64,000 nucleotides of DNA from Neoarius graeffei. Its lineage: Eukaryota; Chordata; Actinopteri; Siluriformes; Ariidae. Position 1 is the first letter of the stretch. The number at the start of each line of letters is the position of its first letter. Positions 35,101-45,889 of the stretch are shown piece by piece. The notes under the pieces are model-generated. The model was not told the DNA's origin. It did no database searches and saw only the letters and a list, made by a program, of their open reading frames with translations. The stretch is from positions 21,923,110 through 21,987,109 of the forward strand of contig NC_083590.1 in the NCBI RefSeq assembly GCF_027579695.1, in the 5' to 3' direction. Both the position numbers and the translations under genes were made by a program.

Positions 35101-38045
35101 GAGAGCTGTGTTTGGAGGCGCACCATGTGACTAGTAGCACATCTTGACGTCCTAAATCACAGGCAGAGATCAATGGATGCTCTCTAAAGAATGGATGTTT
35201 GGACCAGGCTTCCGCTGGGCACAGACATTGGTGGTTAACCTGTCTCTAATCCCTCTGACCCCCTACCAGGCAAAAAGGACATTGCCCCCTCCATCTTTTT
35301 CGATCCCCCTACTTTCTTCTGGGCGTGTTTTATTTTATCTGCCTACTAAATCCATCTAGAAAGGCCTAGGATGGGTTGAGGGGGTAGTTTTGAGGGTGTA
35401 TTACAGGATCAATAAAGGCAATTAATGGACCAAAAGGGCAATGGCTGTGTTGTAAAGAGTTGTGTGTGTATATATGGTCATATGTAGCCATATATCCTAC
35501 AACATAAGCAATGATATGTTGCTTGATCCATATAAATCAGCGTCTGAGAATCGCAGAGTACAGCCTGAGAACGCGTGAGGGCATCGTACACGGGGGTCTG
35601 AACAAGTGTCTGCAATCGTAGGTCCATGTAACATGAACGTGTCCACTATGGGGTGAAGGATTGACTGACTCTTTTTCTGCCCAACCAAATCAGTGTTTGT
35701 CTGAAGGGTGGTTGTGGTTGATGTTTAGCATGGTGGATATGCATAGCAAGCCTTTTAGTATTTTCAAGGCGTGTACTTCAGCCTGCCTGTATGCTACCCA
35801 ATGCATAGATGATGTCCCCTGTCAATCACAGCCACTAGCCGATCACGGGCATCTGTGAGCTCGTGTATGCGTAAGATGATAGATAGCGCTTTCCTCTGAG
35901 GATGTTGCACTGCCATATGATGCAGCAGTTTGAAAAGATGCCTTTGGTTGACTTCACGTGTTTTCAGAGGAAGACGGTTATCCTTCACCTTCGTTGCTTG
36001 GTAGCTGTCTACGACGGGGAATTGCTAGCTGGTAGGTAGGAATTGGGGAGAAAATGGAGGGGTAAAAGATGTATAACAGAGGGGAAGCCATGGCCAAAAG
36101 GTCACTGGTTCGATTCCCTGACTCAGCAGGACTGACTCAAGTGCCCTTGAGCAAAGCACCTAACCCCTAACTGCTCTGGCAAGTTTGGTGGTGTACCTTG
36201 TGTCTGATTAGCCAAAGAAAAGCTGGTGATGCGATTATTGGTTCGGGCAGGGAACCCGGCCAGAACCACAAAAGATGTCTACGTGGTATTTGTGTTCAGC
36301 CTTTTTTCATTTGAAGGTGTGGGTTTTTTTGTTCCTTGTGGTAGAGTTAACAAACTAAGTCAGGATATAGTCTCAAGAATTCCTGGTATGAACATTGCCT
36401 GGATAAAACTCCCAGTTTTCTTATGACCTTTTGAGTACTTTTTAAAAAATGTGGTTTTGTCTTTCCTGATATTATAGTCGTCCTTGTTCTTGGATGTCAA
36501 GCCAAACTGCTGAAAAAGTCTATTCCAGCATTTAGTTTATTCCCCTGCTGTGAGATTCAGATAGATAATTAAACTTGAGTGTAGATAAAATTGCAACCAT
36601 TATCCAGCTGCTTGAGTGCTGCATTGCCCGCAGAATGCCAAACGCCAACCCAGAATAGTGAATGACAGTAATGTCATGTCTCGGAGAGAGAGATGTTTCT
36701 TCACACGGTGATTGATGGGACACTTTTGAGCTTCAGATTATTTTTTATTTTTTTTTATTTTTGACTGATTTGACAGACCAGTACTTGTGTGAATGCATTT
36801 CGGGGTCTCTGGGTCCAACAGTGCCCTGTAAACAGATACGGCATGGCTCTTTGAGATAAGGTTGATTGATGAGTGGAGTAGCAGCTCTCCGGAAGCAGGG
36901 CTCTCCTTGCAGTGGGAGTGTCCCAGTCAAGCAACACTTGAGCCTAGGGAATAAAGAAAGAAAGAAAGGGAGGAGGGTTTGGAAGGATGGAAAGGGTTTG
37001 AAGCGATAAGGAGAAGTGTGATTAAGAGAGGTTAAAACCGGGTGATGGACTGAGCTCTACCTTCCTCTCATATTGAACGAGAGGGCTGGAGGGTTGGACA
37101 GGAGCCCAGAGAACAGCTGCGTACTCTCTCTTTTCTTTCTCCAAAAAAATGACTTGTATTACTTTTATTCTAGTGTTGCGGCTGTTGTGTTTGGCTGTTG
37201 AGATTCTTGTGAGGAGAGTTAAGGATGCCTTTGTAGCTGCTGGAGTGTCTTCAGTAATCGGAGTCCGACTCCTAGCCCTGTCTGGGCTGGTTGTCGCCGA
37301 TGCTGGTGATCAAATGTTCTGCGAGTCGAACGGCTCGCTCAGACAAAAAAAAAAAAAAAATGTAGCATAGCCTTTAGTAAGCCTTGGAAAGAAATCAACC
37401 TTACTTGTCAGCTCCCTGTGCAGTCTGTCATTATGAAGTCTGAAAGAAGAACTGCGAAATCTGAGAAACGTTGGCAGGAGCTGAGTCATTTCGAGCGGCT
37501 CGGCCTTCCCCAAATCCCAGTCGCCACACAGATGTGAAACACAACTTTGAAACGTGAAAACAGTGTTTATCTGCCTGAAAGGTTGTATAAACACCCTCGT
37601 TCTCTGCTTCTGTTTTGCATCTTTGCTTAAGCAAGTGGATTTGATGACAGTTTGTCATCCTTTGCCAATGAAAGCTGGTTTTTTTTCCTGTTTTTCTCCA
37701 GCCCTGAAGCTGGATTTTTTTTTTTTTTAAGCTAGCAGCGAGATTTGGGTGTGGATTTGGTGAAATGACGAAATATTTATGGAGAAAAGGGCCGAGGCCT
37801 GTGGTGTGTTAAGCATCTTGGGCGATGGCCGAAACAATTCCAATGAATCGAGCAAATTGACCAGGCGTCAAAGTAGTAGACTTTTTTACCTTTTTTTCCA
37901 CCGAATATGATTCTGTTCCCTCAAATTAGATCAGTGGTGAGAAATTGAGTGAAAATCCAACTTGTGTGACCACAAATATGTAGATCTTCAGCTTGTTTGG
38001 CCATAAAGCCGATGAGTTGTTGCCATGGCGTGGTGTCCGTTGTCC
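32166..38045. other. Repeat-poor intron stretch
   Basis: Nearly 6 kb has no recognised transposon except a short SINE-like piece at 36080-36205. It is more even in composition than its surroundings. The longest frame (34319-34846, minus) lacks any recognisable domain. The stretch may hold conserved regulatory DNA, for example 35400-35660 with CCATATATCC and CCATATAAAT words, but that is only a suggestion. Confidence 0.35.
36080..36205 (+). mobile_element. SINE-like fragment with B-box motif
   Basis: GGTTCGATTCCC is a near-perfect B box. It is followed by CCCTTGAGCAAAGCACCTAA and CCCCTAACTGCTC, words common in tRNA/L2-type vertebrate SINEs. The ends are diffuse. Confidence 0.5.
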
Positions 38046-38049
38046 ACGA

Positions 38050-39020
38050 TTCAGTTAAATCGTATCTCCTCCGTCAGTTCTTCACGGATTTCCGTTCCGA
38101 TTGTTTTGTTTGAAAGAAAGAACTCGTCACTCCACACACAACTTGGGGGTTGTTGTTTTGTCTATTTATTTATTTTTTGCTAATGAGTTAGTCTCATCTC
38201 ATCTCATTATCTCTAGCCGCTTTATCCTGTCCTACAGGGTCGCAGGCAAGCTGGAGCCTATCCCAGCTGACTACGGGCGAAAGGCGGGGTACACCCTGGA
38301 CAAGTCGCCAGGTCATCACAGGGCTGACACATAGACACAGACAACCATTCACACTCACATTCACACCTACGCTCAATTTAGAGTCACCAGTTAACCTAAC
38401 CTGCATGTCTTTGGACTGTGGGGGAAACCGGAGCACCCGGAGGAAACCCACGCGGACACGGGGAGAACATGCAAACTCCGCACAGAAAGGCCCTCGCCGG
38501 CCCCGGGGCTCGAACCCAGGACCTTCTTGCTGTGAGGCGACAGCGCTAACCACTACACCACCGTGCCACCCCTAATGAGTTAGTAATAAGGCCAAATTTT
38601 CCAGGCCTCTCACTAGAATTGTATCTCCTCTCTCATTTCTCATCCAATTCCAGTTCTGATCGATGTTTTGGGTAGATCTTCCCTCGAGGAACAAAACGTG
38701 GTCATTTGTTTGTTGATTTTGCCGTTGTAAATGATTTGTTTAAAACTTTATTTTCAGTTAAATCATGCCTCCTTCCTCAGTTCTCAATGGATTTCAGTTC
38801 TGATTTGTTTTATTTGAAAGAACTCGACCTTCTGCGCAACACTCGGTCATTGGATTGTCAATTTTTTGCGAACAAATTAGTTGTGAGGTCAACTTGACAT
38901 GTTTTTCTTCTGACTAGAATTGTATCTCGTCTCTCATTTCTCATGCGAATTCAGTTCTGATCAATGTTTTAGGGAACAAAACGTAGTCCTTTTGTTGATG
39001 TTCCTGTTGTAAACAATTTG
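38050..39020. repeat. Degenerate tandem repeat, about 150 bp per unit
   Basis: Related units start near 38058, 38617, 38763 and 38921. They share TCTCCTC..CAGTTCT, GATTTCAGTTCTGAT, TTGTTT and GAACAAAACGT or GAAAGAACTCG. A SINE at 38193-38572 separates the first unit from the rest. Confidence 0.55.
38193..38572 (-). mobile_element. Full-length SINE type 1
   Basis: The minus-strand SINE is complete from the (CTCAT)n tail to the head complement CACTACACCACCGTGCC. TAATGAGTTAGT flanks it at 38181-38192 and 38573-38584. Confidence 0.9.
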
Positions 39021-39399
39021 TCGTGGAGGCTGGGCCTCTCTCGCATTGTGATGTTTTGGTAGTCGTGGTTGTTTTGATGGCAGGCTAGGTGAGCTACTAC
39101 GTCCTTGATGTTCTGGTATTGAGTTATTTGGTTGTTCAGTGTTTTGGTGACTCAAAATCTTCACAATAACAACTCGATTGTCCGTGCCTTCAACGTGTTT
39201 CTTTTGGTCGGTCAGGTCATTTTCTCACTATCTGTTTTTCATGACACAATGCATGATTCCCAAGGGCATATTATATACAAAAAAAAAAAAAGATTAGCTA
39301 AAAATACCCAGTAAGGTTTTTGTTGATGCAAAAACCTACGTCCAGTTTTTTTTGTAAGTCGTGTACGTCCAAATAAAACTGTCAGAAGGTCATTGCTTA
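39021..39399. other. Unassigned intron
   Basis: No repeat family or gene is recognised. A (A)n run lies near 39279-39290. Confidence 0.5.
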
Positions 39400-39710
39400 T
39401 GCCTCAGTCACAACCGGCCGTATGTGCTCCTACGGCCGGTCTACGTGCATGAAACGCATGGAGGGCGCGTGTGAAACGCACGGAGGGCGCTCGTGTGACG
39501 TGCTGATTTTCGAGCCGTAGACTGGCCACAGAGGTTCTTTGTCATGTCAAACAAACTCTACGGGCGCTTACGTTTTTTTCAGGTTGCAAGACAAACTTAC
39601 AGCCAACGTGCGTCTTTCTCCACAAACAAACAAAAAAAAAATGCAGCGATTTGGGAAACGCCAAAAATTGCACGGCCAAAAAAATCGTACGTCCAGTTGT
39701 GACCTAGGCT
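39400..39710. mobile_element. Short Harbinger-like MITE
   Basis: The left TGCCTCAGTCACAACCGG and the complement of the right, AGCCTAGGTCACAACTGG, are inverted repeats, flanked by TTA on both sides (39397-39399, 39711-39713). An internal palindrome, CCGGCCGTA..TACGGCCGG, lies at 39416-39440. Confidence 0.7.
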
Positions 39711-40059
39711 TTACTCGGAACTGGAAGCCTTGTTACCTATAAATGTTACAAATTGTGACCATGGATTCCTAAAGAAATCAAAACTCGTAGTTATGATGTT
39801 TCCGATTGCCACGTGGGAGTATTTTTGTATATTTTTGTGTTGATCCACTCAACCTAGGAAGTTTAAAAGGGAATGAATTGGAGACGGTACCAGTCATGTA
39901 CTCTGTTTAATGACGGAGCCAGTGAATGTTTTCTAAATGATTTGAGAGGCAAGGAAACAGAAAAAGCAGTCCATCAGACTGTGTTTAGGCTCCCTAAGTG
40001 CATTTATCCTCCAAATCCAGACAGAGATTAAGCAGCTTTCAGCTTGACAAAACCCGTCC

Positions 40060-40500
40060 TGATGGAAACATTTCACTGTCCAGCGTGTATTACTCTGCGA
40101 GCCATCCTTTCTCATCCAAAAACGACAATCTATCCATTTTATAGACCTCCTCGGACTCCAGATCATGTGATCTGAAATGGGTAAACACACATCCAAAATG
40201 GCGGTCGGCATTAATAAAATCCTCCTCGCTAAAACACATGGTTTCATCGAATTGGATAGCTTGAAATCTTTTGCAATCCAAGTCTAAAAGAAATACAAAT
40301 TTAACTGGCTCAGCAAGACGAGGGTTTCAATGCTACGGCGCACACAGCTACCAAACAATGCGAATTCATTTGTAAATTTTTAATAATTTCTTACCTCCTG
40401 AAGTCTATCACTCGGAAAAGGAATGAAGTAATAGACTACGATCAGTTGAATTGTTATTGCAGCCATAAGCTGTGCAATAATGTGCCATTTTGAGCAGTAT
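40060..40500 (-). pseudogene. Possible spliced coding remnant of unknown type
   Basis: On the minus strand a donor-like CAGGAG|GTAAGAAA occurs near 40396. An acceptor-like TTTCTTTTAG|AC occurs near 40288, followed by an open frame with FDETMCFSEEDFINADRHFG and MDRLSFLDEKGWLAE up to a stop at about 40090. The family is not recognised. A transposon gene or chance are both possible. Confidence 0.25.
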
Positions 40501-40853
40501 GTCAGACTTTGGACTTCATGAATGCAGATAATCCATACAAACACATGAGGCTCGTAGGCGTTTGTTTACCCATTTCAAACCACAGCACTCCCAATGGAGC
40601 TGAGGAGGTTGATTGCTTTTGCAGCAGTTTACCAACGCTAACTGTTATTGGCTCAGCTTTTGGCTGAAGCCTATAGAGGCGCATGTCCGCATGTTTATGT
40701 TTAACCAAGTTCGAGCATGTTTAAGAATGAAATTGGCGTGCCAGCCTCAGGTAGCGATTTCATAGTCACGGTGCAGTGTCACCGTGTAAGCGCCACGTTA
40801 CATAACCTCAGTTCACGATGTAATCCTCTGTAGCCAAGTGGTCTTGAGCACTA

Positions 40854-41580
40854 GGGGTGTTCACACGGCACATATTTGCATCAATGTAATTTGCACCGAT
40901 GTATTTTGTTGTGATATATCTTACACCGGTGTAAATTTTGTGGAGCGTTCACACGTCACAAACCTGCTTACTAGAGAGAAGCGTGTTAGCACCGGTGCAG
41001 CCCCACTTGCGTTCACACGGCAGTTTTTGCGACCGTGCTATACGATAGTAATAATGCGGAAATGAAATATGCGCATGCGTGAAAATGTATTTCCTTTTCC
41101 CGGTTGTCATGGCATCACCAAGCGCCGGGAAAACAACACGGATGAAGACACCAGTGTTGCCAGATACTGCTGACGTTTTCCAGCCCAAAATATGTTCAAA
41201 TCTGCCAAAAGGCACTTAAAACCGCCCAATCTGGCAACACTGGAAGACACGCAGTTCTGTTGTTGTTGTTGATATTCGCCATTTTGGAAGCGCAAAATAC
41301 CAGGATGCAAATTATGCAATGCCTGTATGTAATCAACTCTCCTCACGCGTAGCGAGTCTACCCCTGTAGCGTTCAGACGTCCCATTTTATATCGGTGCTG
41401 CCCCGCAAACTAGCATTTACTCCGGAGTAAATTTCTTAAACCGCCTCCCGAGCAGGGTTAGATTTGCACCGGTTTAAGCAGCTTTCAGGGGCGACACCGG
41501 TATAACTTTGTACCGTGTGAACGCTCTACTGGGGCAGCCCCGGTGCTACACCGGAGTAAAAGTTGCCGTGTGAACACCCC
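40854..41580. mobile_element. MITE with GGGGTGTTCACACGGCA ends
   Basis: The left GGGGTGTTCACACGGCAC and the complement of the right, GGGGTGTTCACACGGCAAC, are inverted repeats. TA lies on both sides (40852-40853, 41581-41582). The element hosts the 91-bp MITE at 41152-41242. It has no intact gene. Confidence 0.75.
41152..41242. mobile_element. 91-bp palindromic hAT-type MITE, copy 2
   Basis: The termini CAGTGTTGCCAGAT and ATCTGGCAACACTG are inverted. GAAGACAC occurs perfectly on both sides (41144-41151 and 41243-41250), the 8-bp duplication typical of hAT. The copy at 28368-28458 has the same length. Confidence 0.85.
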
Positions 41581-42290
41581 TATTGTCAATGAAGGGAACA
41601 AATTTTGCAACGTCGGTTCGAATCCTGGTGTCGTCGTAAAACGCGGAGCTCTATGGAATCAATTTTGTGCCAAAATGTTCATACAATACTTTTGAAATAT
41701 CAAACAAAAACGACAAATCAAAATACAAAAAAACAAAAAAAAGTCAATTTTTTTAGACTGGCAAACAAATTATTCGTGTAATCGTGCAAAATATCAGTCT
41801 ATTACTCTTCAGAAACCTTTTATTTTTGTTCTGCGTCTTTCTCAGTTTTGTCTGACGTAATTTATTTTGGTTGCGATTCCAGCTTGCTCGTTTGCGCTCC
41901 CTGACTTTTTGGTTTTGTAACGCAGAGTACCTGGCTAACTGCAGGAAGCGGTTAGCTGCACAGCTAATGTAGCCATTGCAAGGCTAACGCACCGATTTTA
42001 AAACACGGCAAAACGACTTAACAGTTCTACACTTACTTGTTCGGTGTTTGTGGCTGATGCGGCAGGGATGCTTGGTACGGACCCAGGCTTCAGTGACAGT
42101 TGATGTGCAAAACCTGCCCTGTACTGTCCCAAGTTGTGGAAACATTCATCAGGAAAATGCTTCCGACAAACATACACCGTCTTAGGTAGACTCGACGGCG
42201 TATTATTGGAGTAAATAAAATTAAGCCACTGCATCTTCAGGGGCTCTCCCGTCGGCAGTAAAAACAGACTCCTTTCTGTGTTGTCACATC

Positions 42291-43655
42291 CAGGGCTCGA
42301 AATTAACTTTTTTTTCTTTGTGTCCCCCAGTGGTCCCGAATTCTGTGCTGTATTGTCCCGAATGGAAGCAACAGTGTCCCCATTTTTTTCCTCTCTGAAA
42401 TAACCAGTGGTTAATATTATCATATGAAGTTACTATTATATTTGTAACTATGTGATTTTGAACCCTTTATATCATTTTTACAATAAGTCACAAGACACAA
42501 GCGACACATGTCCTATACATCATCTACTTCAAAATTACAGTTATTGCATTTTCAGTTTATTAAACTTTGGCGATCTCACTGTATGAATAGATACCCGTTT
42601 ATTTAAAGGGGCCAACTAGCTCATTCAGAAAATGTTTCAACTCCCTACATCTGCAGTACACTTTAGTTGAAAATAAGACCCCTTTTATGTTCATTTCATC
42701 TACTTATACCTTGAATATCTGTTGGCACTTATAAGGCCAACTTATAATTTTCACCATTACCGTTATCCATTTTTATGAACTTTCCGTTATCCATTACCGT
42801 TATCCATTTTTATGAACTTTCTGTTATCCATTACCGTTATCCATTTTTATGAACTTTCCGTTACCCATTTTATGAACTTTCGCTGCCGAAACGTGGGTGC
42901 AAATGTTAGCAACATCAGCATAGTGCCAGGTCTGAGCCTAGTTGTGCTGCTGACTGACTAAACTTTCTGAACTAGAAAGACACCAAGAAAACTCACTTAT
43001 TCTGTTGAACGGTATCTTCCGTCAATATCATCCACATCATTCCTGTTGTATTTTATAACGTGTCTAACAGTGCTCATTAAGTTCATTCAGTTGCTAGCGT
43101 TGCCTGCAGACCAGCCCTATCCACAGTAGTTCCTACCTAACCATAGCATCATAAGTCATAACCTAATAATCACAAATAACTTACCACATTGACAGGCGAT
43201 GACACTTTGGATCCTGAAGGTCCCGGAGACGTTATGTCTGGGCTTTCAGTTTCTTCCCCGCGGTCGGTCCGCTTCAACCACTTCAGCATTTTTGTTCTGG
43301 CAAGAGTCGGCGCAGCGTGTGCGGTAGCAATTCCATTCCAAGTCCATATAATGCGGACTCCGGCCGAAGATTCTAGAACAGAATGCGCTGCTCTGTAGCC
43401 TACGGATGCAGGTGCATCGAAAGTGTAGCTACTAATGTATTTTTCGCTGTTAACGTTTTAAAATTAAAATTGACAGATTAGGTGAATGTCTACGTATGGG
43501 TTACGGCTTTGTAAACAATATTAATGTAGAACTTTTTTTCTAGATCTATTTTTTTCCATTGTCCCGGGATTGTCCCAGATATGATGATTTTGTGTCCCGA
43601 TGACATATTTTTTATGGTCCCCGGGACATCGGGACACCATTAGTTTCGAGCGCTG
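42291..43655. mobile_element. hAT transposon, non-autonomous
   Basis: The termini CAGGGCTCGAAATTAAC and, as complement of the right end, CAGCGCTCGAAACTAATGG are inverted. GTCACATC flanks it on both sides (42283-42290, 43656-43663), a perfect 8-bp duplication. No transposase frame was recognised inside. Confidence 0.85.
42757..42885. repeat. Minisatellite inside the hAT element
   Basis: Units of about 30-45 bp repeat the words CCGTTATCCATTTTTATGAA and CTTTC about four times. Confidence 0.8.
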
Positions 43656-44085
43656 GTCACATCCATGTACAGCGCAATTTCCATGTTTCGCTCGCTTAGG
43701 TGATGCCATGTTGTTGTGTCCTCTATGGTCTCCTCACTACAAAATTGAAGTGACGTATCTATGATGGCAACTTTTGAGCTGGGCGGGCAATCCATACAGT
43801 GGGTGGGAATCCAGAGGGGGGGTGTGGGGATCATCTCCCTTGCTGACACAGTAAAGGGAAGAGCCTATCAACGCGCCATTTTGACGTGCCATTCTCAAAT
43901 GTTGACAAAGGGTGGGCATAGTTTGGTTTACACATTATGACATTTCTAGCCACTGGGGTGACTTAAGAAGGTCAGAGGAACTCATTTTAACGTTAAAAAA
44001 CCTCAGAAAGTGAAAATTTCATGCCATGGGACCTTTAAAGCAGAATAAAGATGGTATAAATTAAGATAAATATTAAGATTAATAT

Positions 44086-44450
44086 TTGATACTCAAGAAG
44101 AAAGTCAGCGATGAACGATCTGAAGTCCTTTTCAGAAAGCTAAATCGGGTGGTTGTTGTTGTTGTTGTTGTTGAAAGATGGAAATTGAACAAATGTCCGA
44201 TGGTGTATAAATGTATGAACGGACTTCTCACAGAACACCGCCGTAAAAAAATGTTCTTAAAAATTCCTGATGTCCGTAAATATAACGCAAGAGTAAAGAA
44301 CAATGTTCATATCATGAAAATAAAATCAGGAAACAAATATTTTGCTTTTTCAGCTGCCATGTGATATAATTCTCTGCCTGATGATGTTAACTCTGAGACT
44401 ACGAAGAAATTTAGAATTAACTCTTGGAAACACTTTTCTGGTGTTTGGGT
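44086..44450 (+). pseudogene. LINE polymerase C-terminal fragment
   Basis: The + frame reads CPMVYKCMNGLLTEH, then NARVKNNVHIMKIKSGNKYF and AFSAAM, then a stop where LWNSLPDD would be expected. It continues with YNSLPDDVNSETTKKF. This is the characteristic C-terminal region of L2/CR1/Jockey-like LINEs. A (GTT)n insertion at 44151-44173 encodes a run of valines and probably disrupts it further. Confidence 0.7.
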
Positions 44451-44544
44451 GTATTTTTATAAATGGAATATGAATTTTATTCGTTATTAATTGTAATATG
44501 TTTCTCACTATTTTGTATAATTGAATAATATTGGCTGGCGTTGA

Positions 44545-44640
44545 GTGGTACAGTATATCCGATATATTCCATTCAACTAGCGTGATACTGAAGGAGTCGA
44601 AGACGAGTAGCTGAATGGCATATATCTGATATACCACAAA
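44545..44640. repeat. Imperfect inverted repeat
   Basis: TATATTCCATTCAACTAGC is inverted at GTAGCTGAATGGCATATAT within about 80 bases. The form resembles the foldback ends seen at 31648 and 48328. An (ATT)n run follows at 44657-44686. Confidence 0.6.
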
Positions 44641-44907
44641 AAAAACCCAGTCAGTATTATTTATTATTATTATTATTATTATTATACATACACTTCATAT
44701 CAGCATTCTCGAAGGCCAACGCTAGCTAACCGGCGACTCGGCGCTGTTAGCGCGGCAGTGAAGTCACCTTCCAGCCGGTGTAGCGTTCATCTATAGGTAG
44801 TTTTCACTGACGTCACGGCATTCCGGGGAACGCCCTCCAGCCGCCATCTTGTGGGTCAAACAAAACGGACCATCGCCATAACCGGCTACGTTATCTCGGA
44901 TGAATTT

Positions 44908-45087
44908 ATGAAGTCATATAGTCAGTTTTCTAAAATAAAGATCAATGTTGGCAAAATCAAGCAAACAGAAGTATATAGATACTGTACATTAGACGACATC
45001 TCACGACAACGGTATGCAGCCAAACTGGCCTTGATTGGGGGAATTGACCCCTACGAAGTGGACAAAGATGCATTATCAAGTGACTAG
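44908..45087 (+). pseudogene. YqaJ/SWIM-type recombinase N-terminal remnant
   Basis: The frame is open from 44851 and has an internal ATG at 44908. It includes GYVISDEFMKSY, VGKIKQTEVYRYCTLDD and RYAAKLALIGGIDPYEV, ending in a stop. The YRYCTLDD and LIGGIDPYE blocks are familiar from multicopy fish proteins that combine a SWIM zinc finger and a YqaJ exonuclease domain. Only the N-terminal part remains. Small repeats of CTGCCAAAGCCTGAAACTG (45090-45140) follow, where the internal deletion probably lies. Confidence 0.55.
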
Positions 45088-45521
45088 CAGGGCTGCCAAA
45101 GCCTGAAACTGCCAAAGCCTGCTCCAAAGCCTGAAACTGACTTCATCAAACTTTAAAGGCTGTCTGATATATACAACTTTATATATTCACAGCGCGCCTT
45201 TTGGCGGATGCCGCCTTTTTCACGGCTGAATCACGCAGATCCGATATTATTATTATTATTTATTTTTTTTTTTTTTAGGGGGGACGTTGGAGTGTCTGAT
45301 TATAATTTCAAAGTAAATTCTGTATTAAAATTACTAAATAAGCAAATCCGTTACAGTCCATGAAACAGGAAGTATAAAGATGAGAAAAAAAACAGTTTAA
45401 ATCAGAAAGCTGCGCACATTTGTGCGAAGCTGCGCAAATGTGTGCAGCTTTCCGATTTAAACTGTTTTTTTTTCTCATCCTTATACTTAAACACAATTGA
45501 TTGTTTATTTAAACAACTTAC

Positions 45522-45735
45522 CACTTATAAAATGATCGGAGCAGACTTTGCTGTGTTTGGAAGGCTGATAATCCTTGCGGTTGATTCTCGCAAGCCATAG
45601 ATTTCTCCTTTGTATGCTGAGTTTCTTTGTTTGCTCACCTTCGTGCTCCCGTACAGTGGGAATTCCATAAAAGCTCCGCTTGACGTCATCATCTGACCTA
45701 TTACGACAGCCGTGAATACAACAGGTGTGCACCAT
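45522..45735 (-). pseudogene. THAP-domain first exon
   Basis: It begins MVHTCCIHGCRNRSDDDV and continues RRNLWLARINRKDY, then PSKHSKVCSDHFISG. The C-x4-C pair, the aromatic-rich middle, and C-x2-H followed by F define a C2CH THAP zinc finger. The exon ends at AAGTG|GTAAGTTG, a good splice donor, in phase 1. Later exons are missing from this short element. Confidence 0.8.
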
Positions 45736-45889
45736 TGCTAGCTTTAAATAGCCTGCTTGGGTTCTTTTGAAGACTTTGTACTCGCGCGTTACAATGTGTG
45801 CTCAGTCACCCGTATGGTAAGCTTGACCCACAAGATGGCCGCCACTAGGGAATCCCCGACTCTGTGATGTCATGTGCAAACTATGTATA

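Larger units (their letters stand above)
42037..43709 (-). pseudogene. THAP-domain first exon, split by a hAT element
   Basis: The ATG at 43709 opens MASPKRAKHGNCAVHGCD. Beyond the insertion (42291-43655) the frame continues with TERSLFLLPTGEPLKMQW and TVYVCRKHFPDECF. The two halves supply the C-x4-C and C-x2-H parts of a C2CH THAP zinc finger, the DNA-binding domain of several transposases. The exon ends at ACAA|GTAAGTG, a good donor. The rest of the gene is not seen. The THAP assignment is well supported; the type of transposase is inferred. Confidence 0.75.
41990..44034 (-). mobile_element. Partial TTAA-type transposon with a THAP exon
   Basis: The right end CATGGGACCT abuts TTAA at 44035-44038. 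No matching left terminus was found, so the element looks truncated on that side. On the minus strand it carries a THAP-domain exon, which is itself broken by a hAT insertion. Confidence 0.5.
44795..45886. mobile_element. AT-flanked transposon with THAP and YqaJ-like exons
   Basis: The left end AGGTAGTTTTCAC..TGACGTCAC and the complement of the right end, ACATAGTTTGCACATGACATCAC, are inverted. Further in, GCCATCTTGTGGGTCAA occurs at both ends in opposite orientation. AT lies on each side (44793-44794, 45887-45888). The left part carries a + strand exon and the right part a minus-strand THAP exon, so the genes converge. The 2-bp AT target and this gene pair fit what I recall of the ISL2EU superfamily. 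At 1.1 kb it is an internally deleted copy. Confidence 0.65.

Noticed and set aside
44086..44364. Possible host gene with a run of valines
   Set aside because: The flanking residues match the C-terminal region of LINE polymerases; the valine run is a GTT microsatellite.
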